Assembly: GCA_964036295.1 (NCBI GenBank)
Contig: OZ038462.1
Span: forward strand, 25,245,863-25,309,862
Reading direction: 5' to 3'
DNA length: 64,000 nucleotides
Source of the DNA: Plumapathes pennacea
Lineage: Eukaryota > Cnidaria > Anthozoa > Antipatharia > Myriopathidae
Below the pieces are notes generated by a model. The model made no database searches, was not told the origin of the DNA, and saw only the letters and a list, made by a program, of their open reading frames with translations. The position numbers and the translations under genes are program-made. Of this stretch, positions 11,276 to 32,660 are shown piece by piece. Positions within the stretch are counted from its first letter, which is position 1; each line of letters begins with the position of its first letter.

Positions 11276-12194
11276 TTACATAACTATCTGCTCCTGAGTT
11301 TTTGAGCTACCTCTGATCTCCAAAAAGTAATGGAATACCTGCGGGACACTAGGATCCTGTGTTGGTACTTTAGCTCCGATTTGAAGGCGAAACAAGGACG
11401 TTCCAGTCAACAGATACATAATTGCCGAGGAATCCTTTGTCGCACATTTTTCCTGGATGTAGTTGGCGATCCTCTCTTCGTACACAGCCCACTGACCGCT
11501 GTTGAACACTCCGTACTGTGGCACGGCGTTCGTGTACGTGAACGTGGCACGAACGTTCGCTTTACCAAACGAGTTCACGTGTGCTGGGTTTAGGTGACCT
11601 TTAGCGAAGCCCTGGGGACCAGTTCCATGGCCATCGTACATTTTATTTGAACCCTGGTTCTTGAGGCCTGTGACAATAGCAATATTTTGTAAGTTTTCGT
11701 TGCTTGTTCGGCTTTCAACACTATGCAGATATTAGGCTCCAGTTGGTTTTGCCTATTGAATGAATGTCGGCGGAGAAACAAACAGCCTTCGTATGCCCAT
11801 AGATTGTTGGAGAGAGAGGGGGGAGGGGGGAGGGGGGTAAAATTACAAAGCCCACGTAAATCAACGCACCTGGTTCTGTGCGCCAACTGTTTGACACCGC
11901 CGTTCTGTCGAACGGCCCAATATTCTTGCCCTGCGCCGCGGTGACTGTGTGCGAAGAAAATACGGCATTTCCTGCTTCCTGGTCAAACATGGTGGCGAAA
12001 TAAGTTTGCTCGGTATCGGGCAGCTTCTGGCAAATGAAGCGGATGTTGGATGGGGCGTACGGAAGGCCCTGGGGAGGAGTACTGGCGCTGAAGAACTGCA
12101 GGTAGCATCCAGGCGTTGGGTCCAGAACAAATGGATTGGCGACAAATCTACGACGTCGAAGCTGTGACGTTTCTGTAGATAACGCAACAAACAT
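11276..12194 (-). CDS. ENDOD1-like DNA/RNA non-specific endonuclease
   Basis: Two exons, 12194-11870 and 11667-11276, join in phase 1 (donor AG|GTGCGT, acceptor GTCACAG|G) to about 238 codons. Exon 1 carries the family's early block (GCYLQFFSASTPPQGL, then FICQKLPDTEQTYFATMFD). Exon 2 carries the catalytic region: FAKGHLNPAHVNSFGKANVR, then ATFTYTNAVPQYGVFNSGQW. In the NUC / Endonuclease_NS family the catalytic histidine sits in a D-R-G-H motif. Here the histidine is kept but the motif reads A-K-G-H. The Asn-rich metal-binding part (TNAVPQ...FN) is present. ENDOD1-type proteins are usually secreted. The visible start (MFVALSTETSQ) is not a typical signal peptide, so a short upstream exon may be missing from my model. 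A predicted metal-dependent nuclease, possibly secreted or lysosomal. Confidence 0.75.
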
Positions 12195-14180
12195 CAATGA
12201 AGGAGGTCGAGACCGGTACAGCGAGCAGTTTCATTTTTTCGTTTGCCCGTTTACGCCGCAAACTTGTATCTTCTGGGCTGTATTATACGTACATTTAGTC
12301 GGTCATGGAATGTTCTAACCTTGTGTATCGTTTTCTTCTTGGTTCTCTTATTTGTGGAGCCCGCTCCGTCACGGCCAGGAGGGTCCACGCAGTTCCAAAG
12401 CTAATTTAGAATCGGTATCTCTTGTGATTGGCTGATTTTAATGAATTCATAAGAATTTCTCACGACCTTCAATTCTCATTTTTGTATTCCTTTACTAAAG
12501 AATTGCACTTGGCGAGAGCTGATGTTGCTCGCTGTACAAATTAGTGATGCCTTGTCTCAGACCCAGTAATTTCCCCCCTCATCTCATTATGAACATTCCC
12601 TCTCCCTAAAACATACTCCGCAAGGCGAACAACAAATTTCTGTCACGTTACAAAGCAATTTAACAGAAGAGTGCAGGGTGCATTACATGTGCAAACACTT
12701 CATATACCACCTCCGAAGAAAATCAGTAAGATGGCCAAATGTTTTGCTTGATCATATCATTGGTGAAGCTGTGGCGTTTGTAAATTCTCTTCTTCTCCCA
12801 TCAACACATAGACACCACTTCAATACAATTTGACATTTTTAAAACATTTACAGCATACCAAACTGTTACAGCAGAGCCACTAACAAAATTAATATTGTCT
12901 CCGTCAAATTCGAAACCAAAAGAGGTCGAGCTGAAACGTAAGAAAGAGAAACTGCGCTGCCGTGCGCGCGCTATCGTGTGTTATCTGTGTTCCTTTCATT
13001 TTGTCGTTACAGTACGTCCGCAATTTGTTGACGATTTAAGGTCGAGACGCAAAGTTGAACATTTAGTGATTGTGATGGAGGTCAGAATAGAGTCCAGTTT
13101 GCGTCGAGATTAGTTTTTGCTCGTTGAGTATCTATCCCTTGAATTTGCTTCCCACCCATACCTTCCCCCGGGTATATTTAATCCCTTCTAGTAAATTGGT
13201 TTGCCCAAACGTGTCTCTCTTTTGATTCTCCTGCTCCTAGTGAGTATTTAGGAATATTTTTAGTCGAAGAACTGCTGTAAAAACGGAGTTGCTTATTTGG
13301 TGTCTTCTCTCTGCTAGGTGGCACGGTTCAAACTCAGAGCGTATGTTGTATAATTTTATACTTTTTACACTATGATCTTGAAGTTCATTCGTAAAATGAT
13401 TTGGAAATGGTGACCACTGACTAGCTCTGTCCGGACCAGCAAGATGTCGTAATGACCAGATGCAACCAGACGATGGAAAAAACAATAACAATCAGTGGTT
13501 ACCTGTGTCGTATTTGTCCAGAGGAAAGCTCGTCACGTGGCGTGAATAAGAAGCAAGACAAAAACAGTTTTGGCTTAGAATCTTGTGCTGCCTGCCTGTA
13601 CGAGCTCCGCCGCTGCCAGTGATTTAAGAGAAAGAGCTACGCACGTCATGTGATATATGATAGTCGCTGCGGCGTCACGGTTGGACTATAAGTTTGTATG
13701 AGAGATTTCGGTCGGTCGCGAAACTCTTATATCGTGCACCAAGCTTAAATGTAAGGTGTTTTAACAAGAGCAAAATCAGAAACTCTTATATCGTGCCACA
13801 TTTGATCGAGATTCAAATCCGACCAGAGAATCGGGTGGATGATCAAACGAGCGGATCACTTTGAAATACAGCGGCAAGAAAATACATACAGAAACAGGTT
13901 ATGAAAGTTCCAGCTTTAAAGTTCCGATCAAACTATCATGCACTATCATGGACTGTCATGGACTATCATACACTATCATGGACTACCATTAGCTATCATT
14001 CGATTTGAACATGTTCAAATTTTCCATGATAGTCGTTTCATCACGGGCATGACAGCGTTTAACTACAACAGGAATAAACATTAGTGCGCAGGGTTTTAAA
14101 AGCTGTTGGGGAAAGTATTAAACCATTCAAAAACTGTATTGTCATCTTAACCGTTTCAAACAATGCTGACTGAAGAAGTA
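12195..14180. other. Intergenic stretch, mostly featureless
   Basis: No ORF with recognisable family features. The only clear structure is the short tandem run at 13928-14003. A GGAGGGTATATTTAATCC-like AT stretch near 13170 could be promoter-like but supports no gene model. Confidence 0.4.
13928..14003. repeat. Short tandem repeat of ACTATCATG-type units
   Basis: About seven imperfect units of 10-11 bases (ACTATCATGC, ACTATCATGG, ACTGTCATGG, ACTATCATAC and so on), ending near an inverted CATGATAGTC at about 14024-14033. Confidence 0.7.
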
Positions 14181-14606
14181 CAGTCAAACTTGTTTAAGCG
14201 GCCACTTCTCATAGTCCCAAAAATATTCTTAGTAATTTACTTTAGGCTATCCCTCTATTAAACGGCAACTATATTAGGTGGCTGCGACTATCTACGAGCC
14301 GTAACAACTGCGTTTCGTTTTATCTTTGACCTTAGTTAAACGGCCAACTTCAAACAACTTTGGCACAATTTTTTACCGCAACTACGGCTTGAACTAAAAT
14401 AGAGACCGTAGATGTCAATATTTCATTCAAGACGTGTCACTTGAAACCTCATTCAAATTTACAAGTAAATAAATTCATAAACCTTGTTGGAAGCTTTGAT
14501 CCGCACCCAGGAACCATTGTTGGTGTCCCTCAATTAAAGCGGCCACCTGTAGTAAGCGGCCACAAAGCCACTCCCTGAGGTTGGCCGCTTAATACAGGTT
14601 CGACTG
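14181..14606. mobile_element. Tc1/mariner-type MITE with TA target site
   Basis: The element begins CAGTCAAACTTGTTTAAGCGG and ends with CCGCTTAATACAGGTTCGACTG, the imperfect reverse complement. TA lies directly on both sides (14179-14180 and 14607-14608). The interior repeats AAGCGGCCAC several times. The ends and TA target site fit the Tc1/mariner superfamily. No transposase is present. Confidence 0.75.
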
Positions 14607-15059
14607 TAGTCTATAATCAGTTAGTTTAAAGACAAAATGATAGTGTTACGTCGAAATAAAAAGGAAGAGTTAGAAAACTCGTGATGTGGCCAATGCATTG
14701 TTAATGAACACAATTTTCTGATGAATGAATCATATTAAATATTGATAAGGGTTCAGGTCAGAAAAGCAACTAAGAAAATTCCAACACTGACTTGTTGTTT
14801 TCGCGCTTTTAAACGGATTTATAGTCAACTCAAGACTCGTAATGTTTCTATTCAACATTGCTGAAACCCGGACCATCAAATGGAGTGAAATAACCTTATC
14901 CCACGGCGAGGGTAAAGTTGGTTTAGTAAACTTTCAAGAAGACGTTGTAGAGGCAGTAATATATGCAAATTTGTAGAGCGATAGAACAAAATATACTCTA
15001 ATAACGAAGTTCCACCTATTGACTGTAAACTGTTAGATTGTGATGGAAATCTTGGCATC

Positions 15060-17733
15060 TGTTATCATTCACTCGGCCAGTACGACAAGGTTATGAAGTA
15101 TCATGAAATGCACTTGGATATCGCAAAACAGATTGGGGACAAGGCAGGAGAAGCCGACGTGCTTATGGAAACCTTGGGATCTGTTACGGTAAATTTGGCG
15201 AATACGAAAAGGCTATAAAGTATCATGAAATGCGCCTGAATATCGCAAAACAGATTGGGGACAAGGTAGGAGAAGGACGTGCTTGTGCAAACATTGGGAA
15301 CTGTTACTCTTCACTCGGCCAGTACGACAAGACTATAAAATATCATGAAATGCACCTGAATATCGCAAAACAGATTGGGGACAAGGCAGCAGAAGGAAGT
15401 GCTCATGGAAACCTTGGGGGCTGTTACTGGTTGCTCAGCCAGTACGAGAAGGCCATAAAGTATCTTGAAATGCAGAAGAAGGAGGTGCTTATGCAAATCT
15501 TGGGAGCTGTTATCGGTCACTCGGTCAGTGCGACGAGGCTATAAAGTATCATGAACTGCACCTGGATATCGCAAAAGAGATTGGGAACAAGGCGGGAGAA
15601 GGGGGTGCTTATGGAAATCTTGGGATCTGTTATCATTCACTCGGCCAGTACGACAAGGCTATAAAGTATCATGAAATGCACCTGAATATCGCAAAACAAA
15701 TTGAGGACAAGGCAGGAGAAGGACGTGCTTATGGAAACCTTGGTGGCTGTTATGATTTCCTCGGCCAGTACGACAAGGCTATAAAGTATCTTGAATTGCA
15801 CCTGGATATTGCAAAACAGATTGGGTACAAGGCTGGAGAAGGACTTGCTTATGGAAGCCTTGGGAAATGTTACTCTTCACTCGGCCAGTACGACAAGGCT
15901 ATAAAGTATCATGAAATGCACTTGAATATCGCAAAACAGATTGGTAACAAGGCAGGAGAAGGAAGTGGTTATGGAAACCTTGGGAACTGTTACTTTTTAC
16001 TCGGCCAGTACGACAAGGCTATAAAATGTTGTGAACGTTGCACAACTATTGCAAAACAAGTCAGAGATAAGAGAACTGAAGCAACTGCCTATTATGTAAT
16101 CCTTAGTTCTTGTTTTATGGCCATGGAGGAGTATGAAAAATCAGAATGTGTGTATGGAGAAGCTTTGCAATGTTTCGAGACAATGTTTGAGAATACCGGA
16201 AAGGAAGATCCGGTAAAAATATCATTTATCGACATTTTCATTGACGCCTACAGACGGATGATCACAATTCTCTTCCTACAAGGCAAAAACGAAGAAGCTC
16301 TCGTTGTCGCTGAAAGGGGACGCTCGAAAGCCTTAGCAGAACTTATGCTTACCAGTCATCGTGTCATACGTGCTGACGTCATTACAACCAAATGCTTGGA
16401 CCTAAGTGAGATTCTTGATGTGGTCAAAGCCCTGGGCGATACAGTCCTTTTCTATGGATCTCTGGTGAACGAAGAAATAATCAGGTGGGCGATACAGCCA
16501 AGTGGAAACGTGCAATTCCCTGATGTTCTACTGCAAGTTAATAGAATTTCGTCAGTGGACAGTCTCGTTTCAAAAGTTACAAATCTAGACTCGCTGATCA
16601 AGAAGGCCACGGATTTACTCAGATCAGGCTGCAACATTGAGTGTGAAGACCGCTCGTTATCGTTTCTTTGTCCAGAGCAAGAGTCAAAACAGGCTAAGAA
16701 AAAGACCAGACTCATAAGGAAGTCTACAGCGATGCCTGCAGTTTGTTTTAATTTCCAATTACCTAGAGATCGAGCCCCCCCCCCCCTCTCGTTACTACTT
16801 CGCAAACTGACCAAAAAGCAACTGTAGCGCCGCCTAGCAGTGAAACAGCAACTGCAGGCACAGACAAGGAAGCGGAGTTGAACAGTGTGCTGAAGAACTG
16901 CACGAGATTCTGCTTAGCCCGGTACTTCCGTATGTGAAAAAATCTTCTTTAATTGTCGTGCCCGACGGTTGTCTCGCTTTGGTTCCATTTGCGGCCCTGA
17001 TTGACAAAAACGGACGCTACGTAGCAGAGTCATTGCGAGTAAGATTGATTCCCTCGTTAGCAACAGCGAAGACAATCTTAGAGCATCCGCAGGACCTGGA
17101 AATTGCAGAACGTCCTTTGATCATTGGAGACCCAGAAGTGGGTTACATTGAGAAAGCTGACGGAAAGATAATCCATGTACCGAGATTACCAAATGCAAAG
17201 CTGGAAGCTAAAGGAGTTGCTAATATCCTTAATGGTCAGCTTTTTACTGGTAAATATGCGACGAAAACAAAATTCCTGGAGAAATTTGAAAATGCCAAAT
17301 TTATCCACGTCGCGGCTCATGGAAGTTTTGAAAGAGGAGAGATTTTGTTTGCCACTAGTCCTGGTACAAAGAAAACAAAGGAGAATGTCATGTTGACAAT
17401 ATCTGATCTTTTAAGTCAAACGCATGAGGCATCATTGGTTGTGCTCAGTTGTTGTCACAGCGGCCGTGGAGAAGTCAGAGGCGAAGGAGTAGTCGGGATT
17501 GCTCGTGCGTTCCTCGGAGCGGAGCTCGGGCAGTTCTCGTGTCGTTGTGGGCGCTTAGTGATGCGGCCACTGTATTCTTTATGAAGGAGTTCTACGAGCA
17601 TCTTGTTGATGGAGAAAGAGCAAGTGAAGCTCTCAACAACGCCATGATGGCCATGAAAGAGGGCGAAAAGTACCATCATCCCCGTTACTGGGCTCCGTTT
17701 GTCCTGATGGGAGGCGGTCGCTCCTTACAGTAA
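15060..17733 (+). pseudogene. TPR-CHAT protein gene, broken by several frame disruptions
   Basis: A run of about nine TPR units of 120 bases (40 residues), marked by AAGTATCATGAA at 15096, 15218, 15338, 15458, 15544, 15664, 15784, 15904 and 16024, is followed by a linker and a CHAT (caspase-like) domain. Units read like YDKAIKYHEMHLNIAKQIGD, AGEGRAYGNLGNCYSSLGQ. The CHAT part keeps both expected catalytic residues: His in FIHVAAHGSFERGE (about 17300) and Cys in VVLSCCHSGRGEV (about 17440). At least five breaks are visible: two extra bases near 15152; a 34-base loss near 15476 (unit spacing 86 instead of 120); a shift at the poly-C tract near 16779; one extra base near 16890; one missing base near 17522. 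The longest unbroken piece is 15676-16827. Intact relatives would be TPR-scaffolded CHAT peptidases, numerous in corals and often labelled TTC28-like. Breaks spread across unique and repeat sequence argue for decay, but assembly indels remain possible. Confidence 0.8.
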
Positions 17734-18775
17734 GTCATGAGAGATTATTGTCGCACGGGACCACGATGAAGTGTTTTGGTTTGTTTTACGAACTTTATTG
17801 GGAACGAACATAATATGCAATAACTAATAAATGAAAATACATGTAGAGACTAAGATGTTTGTAAGTACAATAGGGAACACTGGGATAAAAATAAATTAAA
17901 ACAAAGGAATGTAAGTTGTCCAAAAGGAAGGGGCGAACGGAACCCAAGGATCCATGCGAGTCGCCTACTCCAAAAATAGTAATAATAATATGCGATGTAA
18001 ATTTTTTGTAAGACTTCGTAAAATAGTCAGTGAAGTTGTAGGGTTAAAGTCTGAAAAAAGACAGTAGTTTATGAATACCAAGAGTAAACCCCGGCGAAAG
18101 GGACTCAAAAGTCGACCTTGGTCAACGCATGTTTAATATGCATCTTGTTTGGCCGCCAATTTGGGTCGACTTGCATTAATATTCAACGAATTTTTATCGA
18201 CCTCAGGCCGACACATCTTTTAACTTCCGATTGATTTTACTTTGCAAACGAGACCAATTAGCAGTTCGAGAAAATTCCATCGCCACTTGCTTGTTTGCAC
18301 GATAAGATTAGAGTTATAGTTAGTGCCGGTTTGCTTTTAGTAGTGATTGGCCAAACAAAATACTGATAGGCATTTTTATTTAGAAGGATTAAAAAACTAT
18401 TAATATTATTTTTTTTATCATTATGTAATATATTATGATATCCTAAACATCATACTTATACTTGGGATATGTTTTTACCAAGAGCAGGAGGCCATCATCT
18501 GGACTGTAGGTCTGTGAGCTAACACTGTCCTGTTTTAAGTTATTTTTGGAATTCGTTTCCCCACGAAATTCTCCGTTGTCGTCCGCCGGTACATGCCATT
18601 GTCTTCAAATTGCCACAATGTAATAATGTCAAAGTTGTTTCAACTCCCCGTACAGACTAACGTTTCCGGATAAAGTAACCCTAAACGTTTTGCTAACGTC
18701 CACAATATCAACCAAAATGTTTCTATAAATCACTCAAGACGGGACAGTGTTGACTCACACATATAGGGCGCGTTC
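17734..18775. other. Intergenic stretch with no recognised gene
   Basis: It follows the TPR-CHAT pseudogene. AATAAA-like sequences at about 17828 and 17890 could be remnants of its 3' end. No other feature is supportable. Confidence 0.4.
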
Positions 18776-18986
18776 GTTTGGGTCTTTTCCGGAATAGGAA
18801 TAGTAATGTTGATCGATAAAATTCTTTCGTTTAGAGCTGACTTGGGTAAAGATGCATTGGTAGCTTTTCGGAATGTCAGTGTGAAAGTTTTCAAAACAAT
18901 TTCGAACTAAATTTCCCCCAGAACAAGCAACACCTTGGGACATTTTAGCTATTCCTATTCCGAAATAGAACCAATCGAACGCACCC
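18776..18986. mobile_element. MITE, GCGTTCGATTGG / CCGGAATAGGAATAG family, copy 1
   Basis: Begins GGGCGCGTTCGTTTGGGTCT and contains CCGGAATAGGAATAGTAATG. It ends CAATCGAACGCACCC, the imperfect reverse complement of the start, with ATA on both sides. Two more copies lie in the ST7 gene at 53407-53643 and 57498-57690. Confidence 0.7.
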
Positions 18987-19675
18987 ATAATGTAAGGTAA
19001 TAGACTCCTGTCAATTATTTTTTCTATTGTACTTTTGATTTTGTAACCTTGGTTTCTCTGAGATATTAGGTCTTTCTTATATTCTTTGAATTATTTAGTA
19101 AATCCGAGTTGAAATAAAATCCATAAAAAAAAAGGCTGGTGTATGAAACTTAAATGGCTTTTTGAGACTTTCTTGAGTTTGTGAGTCAACTTGCAAATAT
19201 GTTTGTCCGCCCGTCGCAGGTCCGTCCGCAAGTTCGGTTTTTGCAAAACGAGACATAAACTGAATTGGGTTCGAGCGGATATAAACTCAAAGGGCGGCCG
19301 CTTTTCCGATTACCCAAAAACAGAAACAGTCAGACTTTATAAATTTTAGGACAACCCCTGGACGCATTCCGCTTTTCCCAAACTGTCCTTATCCGGGGAG
19401 GGAGAAAAGAGGCCTGATCGTACCGCTGTTACCATACTGGGGCGTGTAAACTTATACGGAGTCTTACACGAAGTATTATCCGCCCACAACCTCGTGAGAA
19501 GAACCCATTTTGGAACACGAGGGGAATGAACTGTGTCCGTCCCTCCTTATTCGGGCCAATGATCGTTGCACTACGCACTCCGAGGTCTGGACACGAGCGG
19601 CTTTTCGCAAAACTGTGTAACCGCGCGACAAGTCGTGCTTTGATGCAGTCTTACATAAAGTAGCTCCTGTTAAAT
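18987..19675. other. 5' flank of AFG2A
   Basis: It contains the probable promoter and 5' untranslated region of the AFG2A gene. The 400 bases before the start codon are relatively CpG-rich compared with the surroundings (GCGGCCGC near 19294-19301, several CCGC/GCGC). I see no TATA box. Confidence 0.35.
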
Positions 19676-30024
<10,349 letters not shown>

Positions 30025-30299
30025 TGGTTGTGTGCAACTTAAAACTTCACTTACGATTAGCGGGATGACTTTCCATCTTTGGAGAACACATACTCCTGAC
30101 GAAAATGCATTCCTTGTGCGAAGCCTAAGTTAAACATCAGCAGCTTTTACTCGCTCAAAATAGCTTGGAGTGCGTTAACAACTTATTCCAACGCTGCAGT
30201 ACGATGTATCAAGTGATAGCGCCAAACACATAGTTATCACAAAGGCTGCATGCAACTAGGAAGCACGTTCAACCAACCATAAGTCAAAGTAATTCACAG

Positions 30300-30480
30300 T
30301 GGGTTTAGAAATCAATCAGCCGTGTGAGAAAACATCACGCCACGTGCTTGCGTACTTGAACAGGTTGTAATCGGAGTTTTCTTGGCCAGAAATGTCGACA
30401 AGCTTGTTTGGGCCAATCAGAAAGTACCAAAACCAAAGTAATTATTTGAATACTTTCGACAATTTTCCAAAACGGCCTCC
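30300..30480. mobile_element. Degraded MITE copy in the AFG2A 3' region
   Basis: Shares the words CAAGCTTGTTTGGGCCAATC and AACCAAAGTAATTA, and a worn right end TACTTTCGACAATTTTCCAAAACGGCCTC, with the 3122 family in inverted order. Low identity. Confidence 0.4.
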
Positions 30481-30501
30481 CTTTATAAAACTGCACAGTC
30501 A

Positions 30502-30507
30502 AATAAA
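30502..30507 (+). terminator. Possible AFG2A polyadenylation signal
   Basis: AATAAA, 478 bases past the AFG2A stop codon and beyond the degraded MITE. It is the first canonical hexamer that I can see downstream; use is not proven. Confidence 0.4.
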
Positions 30508-30731
30508 ACTTGAATATATTTAGCTCGCAGTATTTGGTTAAAGTTGACGAGACGAGGTTTTTGTGTCAAAATGTTTGCCCGACTCAGATAGAAACATTCA
30601 CATTTTTGACAGATTGCAACTGATTATGCTTCTCTTCTTTCCCCTCAACCGAAGGTAAGATACCTCGATGATTAAGTTTTGAGCCTGTTCTTTGTTTTAA
30701 CAGGGAATTTCTTTTGTTTTCTTGCAGAGAT

Positions 30732-31648
30732 GGAGGCTAGACAGGCCAGCTGCAGCCTAAGCGCCCGCCGGACTGAGGAGCGAGAGGGATGAACGCTGGT
30801 ACAACTAAAGTGGTGAGCAATACTTGTTACACATTTACTATCAAAAAGTTGTTCTAGATTATAAGTTTTATACTAGAAAGGAGTTAGCTGCATTTGGGTT
30901 ACAAAGCAGTTCTTAAAGCGATGTTTGGTGGTCAACTACATCCCCAATGGACTGCACTTGCCTCGACTTTTCAGCTAAGGTTATAATGCACTGTGCATTG
31001 CGATCCACGTGTTTATTTAAGTCGACGAACGCCAAACGCGACCCAAAAGAGAAACTCATTTGGACGTTCTCGTATCCAGTAAGACATTTCAAACGGTTTT
31101 GAGGGGTTTAAGAGGTATAGTGAATAAAATCTAGCAAGGCAGGAACACATTACTTGACTTTTTATTTTGTCCGCTGGCAAGCACATGCTCCTACCCAATC
31201 GACCTAAAAACAAACCGAGCTAAACTCGCGCTTCGGTCCCGAGTAATTAAACCATGATTATAAAAGGGGTATAAAGCGTAGAAGTAAAGCATATCATTAT
31301 ATCACTTAAGATGCCTGGAAAATGCAAAAACGTTTTCTATTTGTTTGTTTCTGTCCTTTTGTATCTACAAACCGGCAAATTGTGATTTAGTTCTGCGGCC
31401 ATAAGCAAGAAATGGATCCCCTTATAAATGATGGTTTTGGGTTGAAAAACGCTGCAGCTAAAGCGACAGTTAGAAAGTGGTGCATGTGGGGTAAGAACGT
31501 TGTCTGCAACAATCCTTGCATCATAAATGGATCAAAACTACCACTTCTCAGAAACAAGGTATGCTGTTCTATTTTGTGTGACTCAATCACGCAGGAAGTG
31601 TGTGATGCTTCTACTTGCGGCTCCGCCTGTCCAGCGATTTTAAGCTAA
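30732..31648 (+). CDS. Candidate small cysteine-rich protein gene
   Basis: This is a tentative model. A possible exon at about 30728-30812 has an acceptor (TTTTCTTGCAG) and a donor (AAAGTG|GTGAGC), with an upstream donor-like CCGAAG|GTAAGA at about 30655. Within it ATGAACGCTGGTACAACT opens a frame in phase 0. A second exon from 31391 (acceptor GTGATTTAG) continues in phase 0, reading FCGHKQEMDPLINDGFG and ending CDASTCGSACPAILS at 31648. The product would be about 90 residues with roughly 11 cysteines and no signal peptide. No family is recognised. A GT donor at 31559 leaves open a different ending. The ORF is short enough to be chance. Confidence 0.22.
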
Positions 31649-32660
31649 GAACAACTTTGTACCAGTACATTTATTGACAGGAACAACATAAATACAATTC
31701 TTATAAATATTTTAGAAAATGCAACACACTGTCCTCAGTTCAGAAACAAGGTCAGTTTACCACTGAAATATTCAGGGTTTAAGTCAAACTCGATTCAGCT
31801 AACGCGGGGTTGAACAGATTCTTCATCTCAGCCCCTCTTTCCTAACAAACGGAATTATATCTTCATTTCATTTTATCAAACACTAACCGAAACACGCAGT
31901 GTCCTACTCGAAATCTATCAAGGAAGAACATAACCTCATTTTCAGATTCAAAGTGACAGAAAAAGTTTGGAACTGATCCCTGCTCAGTACAGCTCTTCAA
32001 TCAATCTGGATCTTCTTATTTTCTACTACTACCGTCCGCATGTCATTGTGGTTGCAGGTACTTCGTAAGAGTTGAGTGCCAATTTTCTTGGTGTGATGTT
32101 TCAAAGGTTTTTTCCGCCGAAATTGGCCGTTTCACTTGTATTGTCGCTCTGCGACCTCCTTATCTGCTCTCAATATATTCCAGTCTTTGAATAGCTTATA
32201 CACTCTTGACTGGGTAAGGACTATACCCTGGTTTGCAGAGATTTTCTTGTCAATGCTCATTAAAGATGTATTGAGAAGGAAAATGCAGCTATTACGTGTA
32301 CTGTGTTGAACTAATAACGAAGCCGACACTTGCTACTTCAGTGTTTGCCAGCGTTAATTTCAAAACCACGAAAAATTGTCTGTTGTGCTCTTCTCATTTG
32401 GCAATTATGGCGTTTGTTCATCATGCTCTCCTGCTGACAAAATGCCGACCAATAAATGGAACTCCTAAGGACTAATGACACCGCATTCCCGTGCTAAGAT
32501 ACACAGCTATTGCTATCAAAGCAGATGCTACCAACGAATGGTTGTTCTTTGTCGGAAAGTGCTAACACCATAGCTATACATACGTACAAGCTGTTGTCTG
32601 TTGCCTGAAGCACAACGAGAAACTCTTCTCTTTCTGATTGTACGTAATGTGGAGTTTATT

